Positions 1 through 7,698 of a stretch of 64,000 nucleotides of DNA are shown piece after piece; positions within the stretch are counted from its first letter, which is position 1; each line of letters opens with the position of its first letter. The notes under the pieces are model-generated. The model was not told the origin of the DNA and did no database searches. It was given only the letters and a program-made list of their open reading frames with translations. Where the stretch lies: contig JADJPH010000020.1 of NCBI GenBank assembly GCA_016713335.1, forward strand, positions 1 through 64,000, read 5' to 3'. The translations under genes and the position numbers were made by a program. This stretch comes from Candidatus Fredericiella danica. GTDB lineage: Bacteria > Chloroflexota > Anaerolineae > Caldilineales > Caldilineaceae.

Positions 1-925
1 TCAGTCCCCACGCTGACCATCCAAAGCGTGGCGACGGCCATGGCCATCCAGATGCGCGCTGCCCGCTCTGGATGGTGCATACGGGTCAATTGCCATTGCC
101 AGCCGCCGCGCTTGTTGCACTTGAACCCTTGCTCGCACCAGGCGCGCAGGCCATACCAGGTGACCGCAGACTCGGTCGGCGCCAGATCGGTGAGGATAAA
201 CCAGGGGTCATCGTTGGTCTCGGCCCACCAGGCGAGCAGTGTGCACTCCAGGCGGCTGGCAGAGTCTTTGAAGCAACTGCCACGGCCCTGCCACTGTTGC
301 CCGACCGTGCCGACCAGTTCCTTGAGCCAGTACCAGCGGGCACGACCCGCAGGCCGAAACTTTGCGCCGTTGTTGATGCGCAGGAAAGGATGCCAGTGCA
401 GCCGTACAATTCGACGATAAAGCCAGCCCGCATACAACCCGCGGTCCGCCAGGACAATCACTGTCCAGTCTGGCGGCACGGCTGGGCGCAACAGGCGCAG
501 CAGGCGCAACCATTCTTTGCGCCAGGCGCCCTTCTTGCCAGCAGGCAGGACGACCCAGGCCACGGGAATCCCGCACCCGCGGTAGACCACGCTCACCGCC
601 AGCACCACAAACCGATCCCCCAGGCTGGTGGCATCCAGGGTCAGGGCCAACTCTGTGCCCACCCACAGGCGCACGATCCACTGCAGCAGCGCCAATTGAC
701 AGGTGGTGAGCGCCAACTCTTGCCGATGCTCCCTGCCTTATCCTCGGCATCCAGACACCATTCGTACAGGCGTTGCTCTACTGTATTCACCTTCTGCCCG
801 CACAGCAGGCCCAGAAAGGTCGCCACCGTATAGCGCCCACAATTGCCTGTCATGGCTATCCCAAAACTCCACCACGCCAACACCCGCGCCTGGCTTCGCG
901 ATAACTGAGGTAGATTACTTGACAC
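1..925 (-). CDS. IS transposase, DDE type, partial and frameshifted
   Basis: C-terminal end runs off the left edge. Read on the minus strand, the protein has an N-terminal helical part (LPQLSRSQARVLAWWSFG), then the three acidic residues of a DDE transposase in order: D in TLDATSLGDRF, D in VLADRGLYAGW and E in RAWCEQGFK. The spacing and the WxMAxA tail fit the IS4-like DDE transposases that are common in Chloroflexota; the exact IS family was not assigned. The frame changes near 725-735: the first part continues as EDKAG, and the catalytic part needs one more G in a GGG run (GCAGGGGAGCAT instead of GCAGGGAGCAT). The start is uncertain; 925 is a GTG and no good ribosome site was seen. No terminal inverted repeat could be defined because the left end is missing. 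Confidence 0.8.
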
Positions 926-947
926 ACACGCCGTCCATTGCGATAAT
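919..947 (+). promoter_or_regulatory. Sigma-70-like promoter pointing out of the IS end
   Basis: TTGACA at 919-924 and GATAAT at 942-947 are separated by exactly 17 bp. The promoter overlaps the 5' end of the transposase gene and points away from it, towards the 3' end of the cytochrome gene. Outward promoters at IS ends are a known phenomenon; activity here is inferred from sequence only. Confidence 0.45.
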
Positions 948-1065
948 GATAAGCAAGCATCACGACCCCCCTGTGTGAAAGGTTTGTTGACACTCCTCCT
1001 CCGCTTCTCCGCGTTGATCTTTTCCCCCCGTCCTCCCCTACGTCCCCGCGGGCGTCTCTCCTCCC

Positions 1066-1104
1066 CACAAAAATAAAGAGGAGTCCCTCTCGGGACCCCT
1101 CTTT
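1066..1104 (-). terminator. Rho-independent terminator of the cytochrome gene
   Basis: A 13-bp stem (1075-1087 pairing with 1092-1104, one mismatch) closes on a four-base loop. On the minus strand it is followed by a T-rich stretch (positions 1074 down to 1066). It lies about 70 bp beyond the stop of the decaheme cytochrome gene, on the correct side and strand. The stem could also stop the outward IS promoter in the other direction. Confidence 0.75.
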
Positions 1105-1173
1105 ACTCCTACCGCACTGTGCATCCCAGGCTTTCGCCCGCCGCACAGTTCTCACACACGGGATACACTACTA

Positions 1174-3462
1174 CTAATCAAAATAACTCATGATCTCGTC
1201 GATCACTGCCTGTAACGTGTCCTGGGGCTTGTCACCCACCGGCACCGAGGTGCCACCCTGCTTCAAGTGCTGATTCAGGGAGACGAGACCATTCACATCG
1301 TCCTCATTGATCAACTCTGCGCGATGGCAGCCGCCACACGCACGTGCCGCCGGCCCCGTGACCACCGACGGGATCGTGCCGATCGCCCGCGTGGTGCCAC
1401 TCAGCGCGTCGGTCGCCGACAGAATGCCCGGCAGCGACCTGGTCTGATCCGGCACTTCAAAGGCGCCTTCCACATGGCACGACAGGCAGTCGATGCCATG
1501 GGTCGGATACGGGAACTCGGTGTGGTGCCCGTAGTGCATCGCCGCCACTGGATCCTCGAAGTCGATATCACCGATGTCAAACGCCTGGAACGAGTGGATC
1601 GCATGGACATAAGAGTCAAGCGACCGTGACTGCAGTTCGAGGTGCGAACCACCACTCTTCGTGACATGGCACATCCGGCAGACGACCAGGTTGCCGCCAT
1701 GATCCGGCTCGTGGAAGGTCGTGGCCAGCGCCTCGTGACAGTCATTGCACCCGTCGACCACCTTCGCAATCGGCGGATAGAAGTCGTCGGCGAAGTCGTT
1801 CGCACCCAGGTCAAAGGTGCGCGACGGCGCATTGAGCGCCAGCATCTCTTCGTCGTCGTTGAGCAAGGTCGGCATCACTGCAATCTCAACCCGCTTCACC
1901 TTGCCGTTGTCAACCAGGTCAGTCCAGGTAGACATATCCGCCACGACTTCCCACTTGCCGTCGCCGGCAGAGACGAGCGTGAAGCGCGGATGCTCTTCAC
2001 CAACCACCCACTCCAACGCCCGCTTGTCCTTGCTGTCGATGGCGCCGTCGGCATTGTCGTCAGTCAGCCGCTCATGCGCGCCGATCAGTAAGTCCTTCGT
2101 GTCCCCGCCATAAAGACCAATCATGACGGTAGGCGTAATGGTCGATACATCGAAGCCCAGATCTGGGTCCTGGTGGGCGCTGAACGCGATGTCCAGTTTA
2201 CCACCGTCAAACGCAGCGCTGTCGATCGTGACGGAGATCGCATCCGAATACTTCACACCTTCGGATGCAAAGATCAGTTCATTGTAACCACTGTGAATCT
2301 GGCGGAAGGTCGACGCCTCGCCGCCATCCTTGTGGCAACTGGTGCAACTGTCTGTCAGTTCGACGTCGTCGTGATCCGACACCTGGTACATCATTCCGTC
2401 AAGCGACGTTTCGGCCGTGCCTTCTTCCTCACTGCCGGTCAAAGCATGGCAACTCTGGCAGGTCTCGGTCTTGAAGTTCTCGTCGGCCAGCGTCTGGTCC
2501 AACTTGCCCTCATGGCAGGTGACGCAGTTGGCCATCGACTGCGGATACGGGAACTCCATCGCATGCGACATGTGGACGTCGTTCATGACAGACGTCGTGT
2601 AAGCATACTTGGCCTTCTGCTCATCCGTCAGGATGCTGTCATCGGCCAGGTACGCGGCGGCCAAAGCCGGATCATCCACCATCAATTGCCACTCAAAATG
2701 GCCGCCCTCGCCATTGTCCATGTGGCAGGCTTTGCAGGTGTAGAAGTCCGTGGCGGGATCGTTGCCAACCTGCGAGTTGATGAAGCCATGCTTCAGATAG
2801 GGATCGGTATGGCAGTTCTTGCAACCATCCGTGTTGGCGGCAGAGACATAGTCGACGCCCTCCCCCATCTGCAGGAGTGCCTCAAAGGGATACTTCACCT
2901 GGCGGATGCGGGCCGGCAAGCTGCCGACCTGTTCGTCTGCCCCATACACAATCACGATCCCCGTGGTGTTGGTGAAATCAGGGACATCGGCGCTCACCAG
3001 GGTGCTGGTTAAGCCGCCTGCTCCGTCATAGGCCAGATCGCCCTTCAGGGAGACTCGTTCCAACGCCGGCTCGAACCCGAATTGCCCATCGGCGTACGGT
3101 GAAAAGTAGATGGCCAGTTGGTCGGCATCTCGGCCGTCAAAGGGCTCGCCATCTTTGGTCATCTTGAAGGTGACTGTGGTCGTCCCCGTTGGCGTAAATG
3201 TGTACGCCAGATCGGTGACCTGGATGACCCCATCCTGGTACAATTCGTCATAGGCTTCCTGGTGCCTGGCGCCTGCGCCACCGTGACAGGTGGTGCAGGA
3301 CTCTGGCTCTGCCCCAACAATGGGGGGATGACCGGTGTCCTCAGTTGCAGTGTCCTGCGCCGAGGCGACCATCGGTCCCCACGCGGCGCCAATCAGAACA
3401 GCGGCAAACATCATGAACAGCCCGATCCAGGCAATCACAGCATTTTTTGACTTCATAGTCAT
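1174..3462 (-). CDS. Secreted decaheme c-type cytochrome, OmcA/MtrC-like
   Basis: A 762-residue protein with an N-terminal signal peptide (hydrophobic AVIAWIGLFMMFAAVLIGA, likely cut after ASA near residue 36) and no lipobox or C-terminal membrane helix. It holds exactly ten CxxCH heme sites: CTTCH (about residue 56), CKNCH (214), CKACH (243), CVTCH, CQSCH, CTSCH, CNDCH, CRMCH, CLSCH and CGGCH. They fall in two pentaheme groups, each preceded by a beta-rich stretch with few cysteines. This is the domain I/II/III/IV plan of OmcA/MtrC decaheme cytochromes, which carry electrons across or outside the cell surface to metals or other cells. The gene stands alone, with its own terminator and a palindromic site upstream; no porin or other cytochrome is beside it. 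The frame is intact. The family is clear; the electron acceptor is unknown. Confidence 0.9.
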   Translation of the reverse strand: MTMKSKNAVIAWIGLFMMFAAVLIGAAWGPMVASAQDTATEDTGHPPIVGAEPESCTTCHGGAGARHQEAYDELYQDGVIQVTDLAYTFTPTGTTTVTFKMTKDGEPFDGRDADQLAIYFSPYADGQFGFEPALERVSLKGDLAYDGAGGLTSTLVSADVPDFTNTTGIVIVYGADEQVGSLPARIRQVKYPFEALLQMGEGVDYVSAANTDGCKNCHTDPYLKHGFINSQVGNDPATDFYTCKACHMDNGEGGHFEWQLMVDDPALAAAYLADDSILTDEQKAKYAYTTSVMNDVHMSHAMEFPYPQSMANCVTCHEGKLDQTLADENFKTETCQSCHALTGSEEEGTAETSLDGMMYQVSDHDDVELTDSCTSCHKDGGEASTFRQIHSGYNELIFASEGVKYSDAISVTIDSAAFDGGKLDIAFSAHQDPDLGFDVSTITPTVMIGLYGGDTKDLLIGAHERLTDDNADGAIDSKDKRALEWVVGEEHPRFTLVSAGDGKWEVVADMSTWTDLVDNGKVKRVEIAVMPTLLNDDEEMLALNAPSRTFDLGANDFADDFYPPIAKVVDGCNDCHEALATTFHEPDHGGNLVVCRMCHVTKSGGSHLELQSRSLDSYVHAIHSFQAFDIGDIDFEDPVAAMHYGHHTEFPYPTHGIDCLSCHVEGAFEVPDQTRSLPGILSATDALSGTTRAIGTIPSVVTGPAARACGGCHRAELINEDDVNGLVSLNQHLKQGGTSVPVGDKPQDTLQAVIDEIMSYFD

Positions 3463-3598
3463 TCCCTTTTCTTTTATGATTGCGTTATGGACATTTGGAA
3501 CGGGGCCGGCGCTATTGTGGCTTCGGCAACCAAGATCAGAGACCCCGCAGTGGAAGGGCGCAATAGTGCTAGGCTATCATGTTTTTGAGCCGTGCGCA

Positions 3599-3624
3599 TG
3601 ATTCAAATGAATCACTTGTGTGAT
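3599..3624. promoter_or_regulatory. Two overlapping palindromes in the divergent cytochrome promoter region
   Basis: Positions 3599-3614 read TGATTCAAATGAATCA, a perfect inverted repeat with 7-bp arms. Positions 3611-3624 read ATCACTTGTGTGAT, a perfect repeat with 5-bp arms, sharing four bases with the first. Both lie between the divergent starts of the decaheme cytochrome (3462) and the small gene at 3669. TGTGA-type and TTGAT-type half sites are typical of CRP/FNR-family regulators, so redox or cAMP-type control of the cytochrome is possible. The regulator is not in the window. Confidence 0.45.
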
Positions 3625-3668
3625 GGGAATGGTTCAATTTTGCAATGGCTAATGCCAGGAGTTTTCCG

Positions 3669-4142
3669 ATGCCAAGTTACCGTGTCACGTTTCCGAATGA
3701 ACAGACGATCGAACTGCCTGATCGCACCTGTGCAGCCATCGCTGAATCCAAATCAAAGTACATCATTCCGCAGTGGCTGCATCGTGAGGAGGAGGTGCTG
3801 AAGTTGAGCGGGCGTCAATGGATCTTTCCGGAAAGTGTTGCCGCCGCTCGCGAGTTGGTTGCACTTTACCCGCATGGCATCATCGCCACTGCGTGGAAAC
3901 TCTTCAATCGCGGTTGGGTGGGGGCAGCAGAGAAGTACACGGTTGATACGCGATTCTTTCCCGATCACCCGCGCCATTTCGGAAGCGGTGTAGTGCCGTT
4001 GGTCGATGAGGACCACCAGTCGAAGCAGATTGGCTGGGTGCGCATCAACCAACAGACGCGGATGGATGACAACTTCGCCATCTTCGTGCAGTTCACGCTC
4101 CTTGAGATCTTCGACCCGCGCGAACTTCCCGCAGGGTATTGA
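3669..4142 (+). CDS. Hypothetical protein
   Basis: A protein of about 157 residues starting MPSYRVTFPNEQ; the ATG at 3669 is chosen because an AGGAG-like site lies about 7 bases upstream, whereas the in-frame ATG at 3645 has none. I do not recognise a family. The N-terminus looks like a short beta-rich module (YRVTFPNEQTIELPD), followed by a mixed helix/strand region with several tryptophans. There is no signal peptide or membrane helix. It is divergent from the decaheme cytochrome and shares its upstream region. It is followed directly by the repeat patch that begins about 15 bp after the stop. Confidence 0.5.
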   Translation: MPSYRVTFPNEQTIELPDRTCAAIAESKSKYIIPQWLHREEEVLKLSGRQWIFPESVAAARELVALYPHGIIATAWKLFNRGWVGAAEKYTVDTRFFPDHPRHFGSGVVPLVDEDHQSKQIGWVRINQQTRMDDNFAIFVQFTLLEIFDPRELPAGY

Positions 4143-4156
4143 GAGGAGGAGAGACG

Positions 4157-4345
4157 CCCGCAAAGCCGTAAAGGGGGAGAAGGAGAATCTCCCGCAGGGA
4201 CGCAGAGGGGGAGGACGGGGGAAAGATCCGCGGAGACCGAGGAGGAGCGGAGAGCGCGGAGGAAGGCGACGGAGATACTCCCGCAAAGACGCAAAGGGGA
4301 GAAGGAGAATCTCCCGCAGGGACGCAGGGGAGGACGGGGGGAAAC
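4157..4345. repeat. Two direct copies of a dispersed intergenic repeat
   Basis: Two copies of about 66 bp, at 4157-4224 and 4280-4345, share the layout CCCGCAAAG..G.AAAGGGG, then GAGAAGGAGAATCTCCCGC, then AGGGACGCAG and a GGGGAGGACGGGG tail. The same words recur at 6085-6117 and, inverted, at 6246-6263, and in degraded form near 1010-1060. The space between the copies is also G-rich and similar in style. No credible gene is present here; the ORFs crossing it are low-complexity artefacts. Confidence 0.75.
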
Positions 4346-4420
4346 GGGGGGGCGGAGCGGGGAAGGGAGTGGTTCGTGCGTCGTGGCCACCTGAATCGCA
4401 GGCCGCTCACCAACTAAGCC

Positions 4421-4561
4421 GTCTTTGTCTCTTGTCTCCTCGTCTCCCTGTCTCCCGTCTCCCTGTCTCCCTGTCTCCCTGTCTCCCTGTCTCCCTGTCT
4501 CCCTGTCTCCTTGTCTCCCTGTCTCTTTGTCTCTTTGTCTCTTTGTCTCTTTGTCTCTTTG
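4421..4561. repeat. Octamer tandem repeat (GTCTCCCT/GTCTCTTT)n
   Basis: About seventeen head-to-tail units of 8 bp fill this stretch. They begin irregularly, run as GTCTCCCT in the middle and change to GTCTCTTT near the right end. The array stops about 50 bp before the lysZ start. Related short arrays occur in reverse orientation after lysJ (7577-7635) and, degraded, near 30030-30060. The 471 bp between 4143 and 4613 therefore hold only repeats plus the lysZ leader. Confidence 0.85.
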
Positions 4562-4613
4562 CACTAAACTACACCCTCGTATCAACCACATCCACGCAAA
4601 CCTGGAGTCACGC

Positions 4614-5418
4614 ATGATCGTTGTCAAAGTAGGGGGCGGGAAGGATCTCAATATCGACGCGGTGGTGGCGGATATCGCCGCGCTGCGCGCTGCGGGCACG
4701 GAACTACTGCTGGTCCACGGCGGCGCCGAGACCACCAATGAGGTGGCCGCCGCGCTCGGCCATCCGCCTGAATTTGTCACCAGTGAAAGCGGCTTCGTCA
4801 GCCGGCGCACCGACCGCCGCACCCTCGAAATCTTCGAGATGGTCTACTGCGGCCAACTCAACAAGATGTGGGTTGAAAAACTACAAACTGCCGGCGTCAA
4901 TGCCGTTGGCCTCAGCGGGTTGGACGGCCGCATCTTTGAGGGCACGCGCAAGGACACGCTGCGCATCCGCGTGGACGGCAAACGCATGGTGCTGCGCGAC
5001 GACTGGACCGGCACGGTCGAGCGCATCAACACGCCATTGCTCAAGCTACTGCTCGATGGAGGCTATTTCCCTGTCCTCACACCACCGGCATCGTCAGACA
5101 AAGGGGAAGCGATCAACGTCGACGGCGACCCGCGCCGCCGCCATGGTGGCCGCTGCGTTCAACGCCGAGGCGCTGGTCATCCTCAGCAACGTGCCCGGTC
5201 TGCTGCGCGCCTACCCGGATGAATCGACGCTGATCCGCGAGATTCCACGTGCCAAGGCCAACGACTATATGAACTTTGCCGAAGGGCGCATGAAGAAGAA
5301 GGTCATGGGTGCGGTGGAAGCCATCGAAGAGGGCGTGCAGAAGGTGATCTTCGCCGACGGTCGCGTAGAAAACCCGATCAGCCGCGCGCTGGCAGGTGAA
5401 GGCACCCAGATCGGCTAG
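4614..5418 (+). CDS. lysZ: [LysW]-aminoadipate/glutamate kinase LysZ, one frameshift
   Basis: A kinase of the amino-acid kinase fold, phosphorylating the carrier-bound alpha-aminoadipate (or glutamate) in LysW-dependent lysine/arginine synthesis. The ATG at 4614 gives MIVVKVGGGKDLN, with the glycine-rich nucleotide loop at residues 5-9. Next come LLVHGGAETTNEVA and the substrate region VGLSGLDGRIF. The C-terminal half (AAMVAAAFNAEALVILSNV, then RMKKKVMGAVEAIEEG) is in another frame. The break is an extra C in the CCC at 5129-5131; removing it gives a continuous protein of about 268 residues, the usual family length. The closeness to ArgB leaves acetylglutamate kinase as an alternative, but VSRRTDRRTLE and the neighbouring lysJ and lysK favour LysZ. 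The stop forms a CTAG overlap with the convergent Uma2 remnant. Confidence 0.88.
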
Positions 5419-5871
5419 TGGATATCCAAATCAACTGCATAGGGAAAGAGATCTTCGACCGGCATGGACCAGCCCGGTACGGCCGGTTCGGCGTTGGCCA
5501 TGGCTTCTCTTTCAACATGCGTTCGGCGGTCGCCCCATAATCACCCTCACTCCGCAGTTCGACGGCAAAAACGGGGACGCCTTCGATCAACCTCATCCCC
5601 GTCGCCTGTCCTGCATAGTAGGACGCATCAGGACTGAACGACTGGCGATTTGGTAATTTGACCAGGTAACCGATGTTGTCGGTGAAGGCATACCCGTGCC
5701 GCGTGCGGCGCGCATACTCGCGCAGGCTGGCATAGATCTCCGCCGCCGCATAGTTGGGCAGAAAACCGGCAAGTGGCATGCTGGTTACGATGCCTGCCGC
5801 GTGATTTCTGCTTTGCCGTCCACTTTGACCAGAACATCGTTGGCCGAATCTGGTTGCCGGCGACTTGTCAT
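5415..5871 (-). pseudogene. Uma2-family protein remnant with internal deletion
   Basis: Uma2 (DUF820) proteins have a PD-(D/E)XK nuclease fold. Here the N-terminus (MTSRRQPDSANDVLVKVDGKAEI), the core (MPLAGFLPNYAAAEI, FSPDASYYAG, PVFAVELRSEGDYG) and the extreme C-terminus (AEPAVPGWSMPVEDLFPY) are all recognisable. One frame change lies near 5808-5815. A second junction near 5505 joins AERMLKEK directly to EAMANAEPAVPGW and skips the roughly 35-40 residues that normally hold the WDVD strand and its loop. The missing block cannot be a one-base error, so this looks like a real deletion derivative. The start follows the ATG at 5871; its stop overlaps the lysZ stop tail to tail. Confidence 0.7.
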
Positions 5872-6006
5872 GCCATGAACCCTTTATGAACGTCGCAACG
5901 CACTTTGTATCATGGTACCATACGCTCCGTGCTATACTACCTGCCGTATCGGGCCAGGGTGCCCCGGCTAGACGGTTACACTCTAGCATGCCATGCGCAG
6001 GCGTGT

Positions 6007-6292
6007 TTTTCAACCCATACGCATCAGGCTAAGGAGTAAAGCCGCCCGCCAAGCCGCAAAGACGCAAAGGGTATAGACAAAAGGGAATTCTCCCGCAGGG
6101 ACGCAGGGACGCAGTGAAGAGCATCATTGACCACAAAGCGCGCAAAGACCACAAAGAAAATGCGCGCCTGGCGTTCCTTTCTTTGTGGTCTCTGTGTTCT
6201 TTGTGGCAATTTTCGAGCTTCCAGCACGCATTTCCCTGCGGCTCGGCGTCCCTGCGGGAGTTCTGTCCTTCGCTTGATGCGTATGGGTTTTC
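6007..6292. repeat. Nested palindromic intergenic element
   Basis: Three pairs of inverted repeats lie one inside the other. The outer arms are AACCCATACGCATCA at 6012-6026 and its complement at 6275-6289. The middle arms are 6085-6104 and 6246-6263 (CTCCCGCAGGGACGC and complement). The inner arms are GACCACAAAGAAA at 6147-6159 and its complement at 6178-6190. The whole could fold into one long interrupted hairpin. GCAAAGACGCAAAGG near 6055 and the middle arms match words of the repeat patch at 4157-4345. No coding capacity is evident. This fills most of the 502 bp between the Uma2 remnant and lysJ. Confidence 0.7.
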
Positions 6293-6373
6293 AACCGCAC
6301 CTACGATTTGTTAACCATTTGCATAGCGACACGATCCACCGTGTCATACGTTTGAAAAATGGAGCATAAACGA

Positions 6374-7576
6374 ATGGATGGAGCCACACAGGCAGCACCA
6401 CTGTCTGCCGACCTCGTGCAGGTCGAAGAAACAATTCTTGGCGGGACGACCGCGCGCCGCAACGAGACGGTCATCGCCCGCGGCGCCGGCTGCTGGCTCT
6501 ACGACACCGCCGGTCGCGGCTATCTGGACCTCACCTCCTCGCAAGGCATCGCCATGCTCGGCCATTCCCACCCGGCCCTCAGCGCCGCGATTGCCGAACA
6601 GGCGCAGACGCTGATCGCCTGCCCCAACTTCCTTTACAATGACCAGCGTGCCCGTTTTGCCGGGAAACTGGCCGGCGTGCTTCCGCCCCACCTGCAACAT
6701 CTCTTCCTCGCCAACAGCGGTGCGGAAGCCATCGACGGCGCGATCAAGTTCGCCCGATTGACGACCGGTCGCACGCGCATGATTGCGTTCCGCTCGTCCT
6801 TTCACGGTCGCACCGTAGGTGCACTCTCCCTGACCTGGGAAAAGAAGTACCGCGAGCCCTTCCAGCCCCTGCTCGACGTCATTCATCTCCCCTACAATGA
6901 CCTGGCCAAAGTGGAGGCGGCGCTCGACGACACCATCGCAGCGGTCTTTGTCGAGCCGGTGCAGGGGGAAGGTGGCGTCAACATCGGCGAAATCGACTTT
7001 CTCCAGGGGCTGCAGCAACTCTGCCGCGAACGGGGTGCGCTGCTGGTAATCGATGAAATCCAGACCGGCTTTGGCCGCACCGGAACCTGGTTTGGCTTCG
7101 AGCATGCCGGTCTCCAACCCGATATCATCTGCCTCGCCAAGGGTCTTGGCGGCGGCTTCCCGATGGGGGCGTTTGCCTACACCGATGCGGTCCAGGCAAA
7201 ACTCTATCCCGGCGCCCACGGCAGCACCTTTGGCGGCAACCCGCTGGCCGCCGCCGCCGGGATCGCCGCGATTGACACCTACCGGCGTGACCATTTGATC
7301 GAGCGATCTGCCGCCATGGGCGAAGTACTGCTTGGCCGGCTGCGCGAGGAACTGGCTGACGTGCCCGTGGTGCGCGAGGTGCGCGGGCTGGGGCTGATGG
7401 TTGGCATCGAACTGCGTCAGAAGCCAGGCCCTTATCTCAAGACCTTGATGGAGGAGCATGGCGTGATCGCGCTGCCCGCGGGGACGAATGTCCTGCGCCT
7501 GCTCCCGCCGCTGATCATCAGCGAAGAGGAGATCGAGATTGGGGTGGAGGCGATCGCGAGGACGCTTGGTAAATAA
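6374..7576 (+). CDS. lysJ: [LysW]-aminoadipate semialdehyde/glutamate semialdehyde transaminase LysJ
   Basis: A PLP-dependent class-III aminotransferase of about 400 residues. Landmarks in order: LDLTSSQGIAMLGHSHP near the N-terminus, the phosphate-binding ANSGAEAIDGAIKFAR, FHGRTVGALSLTW, the PLP-contacting aspartate in LLVIDEIQTGFGRTG and the Schiff-base lysine in CLAKGLGGGFPMGA, then GSTFGGNPLAAAA. It aminates the LysW-bound semialdehyde in the AAA lysine route. ArgD is so similar that sequence alone does not separate them; lysZ upstream and lysK downstream tip the call to LysJ. The ATG at 6374 is chosen because GGAG lies nine bases before it; an ATG at 6359 is also in frame. The gene is intact. 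Confidence 0.85.
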   Translation: MDGATQAAPLSADLVQVEETILGGTTARRNETVIARGAGCWLYDTAGRGYLDLTSSQGIAMLGHSHPALSAAIAEQAQTLIACPNFLYNDQRARFAGKLAGVLPPHLQHLFLANSGAEAIDGAIKFARLTTGRTRMIAFRSSFHGRTVGALSLTWEKKYREPFQPLLDVIHLPYNDLAKVEAALDDTIAAVFVEPVQGEGGVNIGEIDFLQGLQQLCRERGALLVIDEIQTGFGRTGTWFGFEHAGLQPDIICLAKGLGGGFPMGAFAYTDAVQAKLYPGAHGSTFGGNPLAAAAGIAAIDTYRRDHLIERSAAMGEVLLGRLREELADVPVVREVRGLGLMVGIELRQKPGPYLKTLMEEHGVIALPAGTNVLRLLPPLIISEEEIEIGVEAIARTLGK

Positions 7577-7640
7577 GACAAGGAGACTGGGAGACAAGGA
7601 GACAAAGGAGACAAAGAGACAGGGAGGGAGTCAAAGAGAT
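7577..7640. repeat. Short GAGACAA(A/G)-type repeat array
   Basis: Directly after the lysJ stop is a run of irregular 7-9 bp units built on GAGACAAG, GAGACAAAG and GAGACAGGG. It is the reverse complement, in style, of the octamer array at 4421-4561, so lysJ is flanked by oppositely oriented arrays on a scale of 3 kb. Confidence 0.6.
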
Positions 7641-7698
7641 CGCTGGGAATGGTTGGTAGTCAACAGTTCATTTTGAGTTATAGGATGATGAGGCTCTC

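Noticed and set aside
2173..3012. 279-residue open frame antisense to the decaheme cytochrome
   Set aside because: It is the complement of heme-site codons and the surrounding conserved gene, with no ribosome site.
4006..4617. 203-residue and other frames across 4000-4620
   Set aside because: They translate tandem octamers and G-rich repeat into Ser/Pro/Leu or Arg runs, with no codon or family signal.
6344..7597. 417-residue open frame antisense to lysJ
   Set aside because: It mirrors a fully conserved aminotransferase; in high-GC DNA the opposite strand often stays open, and the sequence shows no family features.
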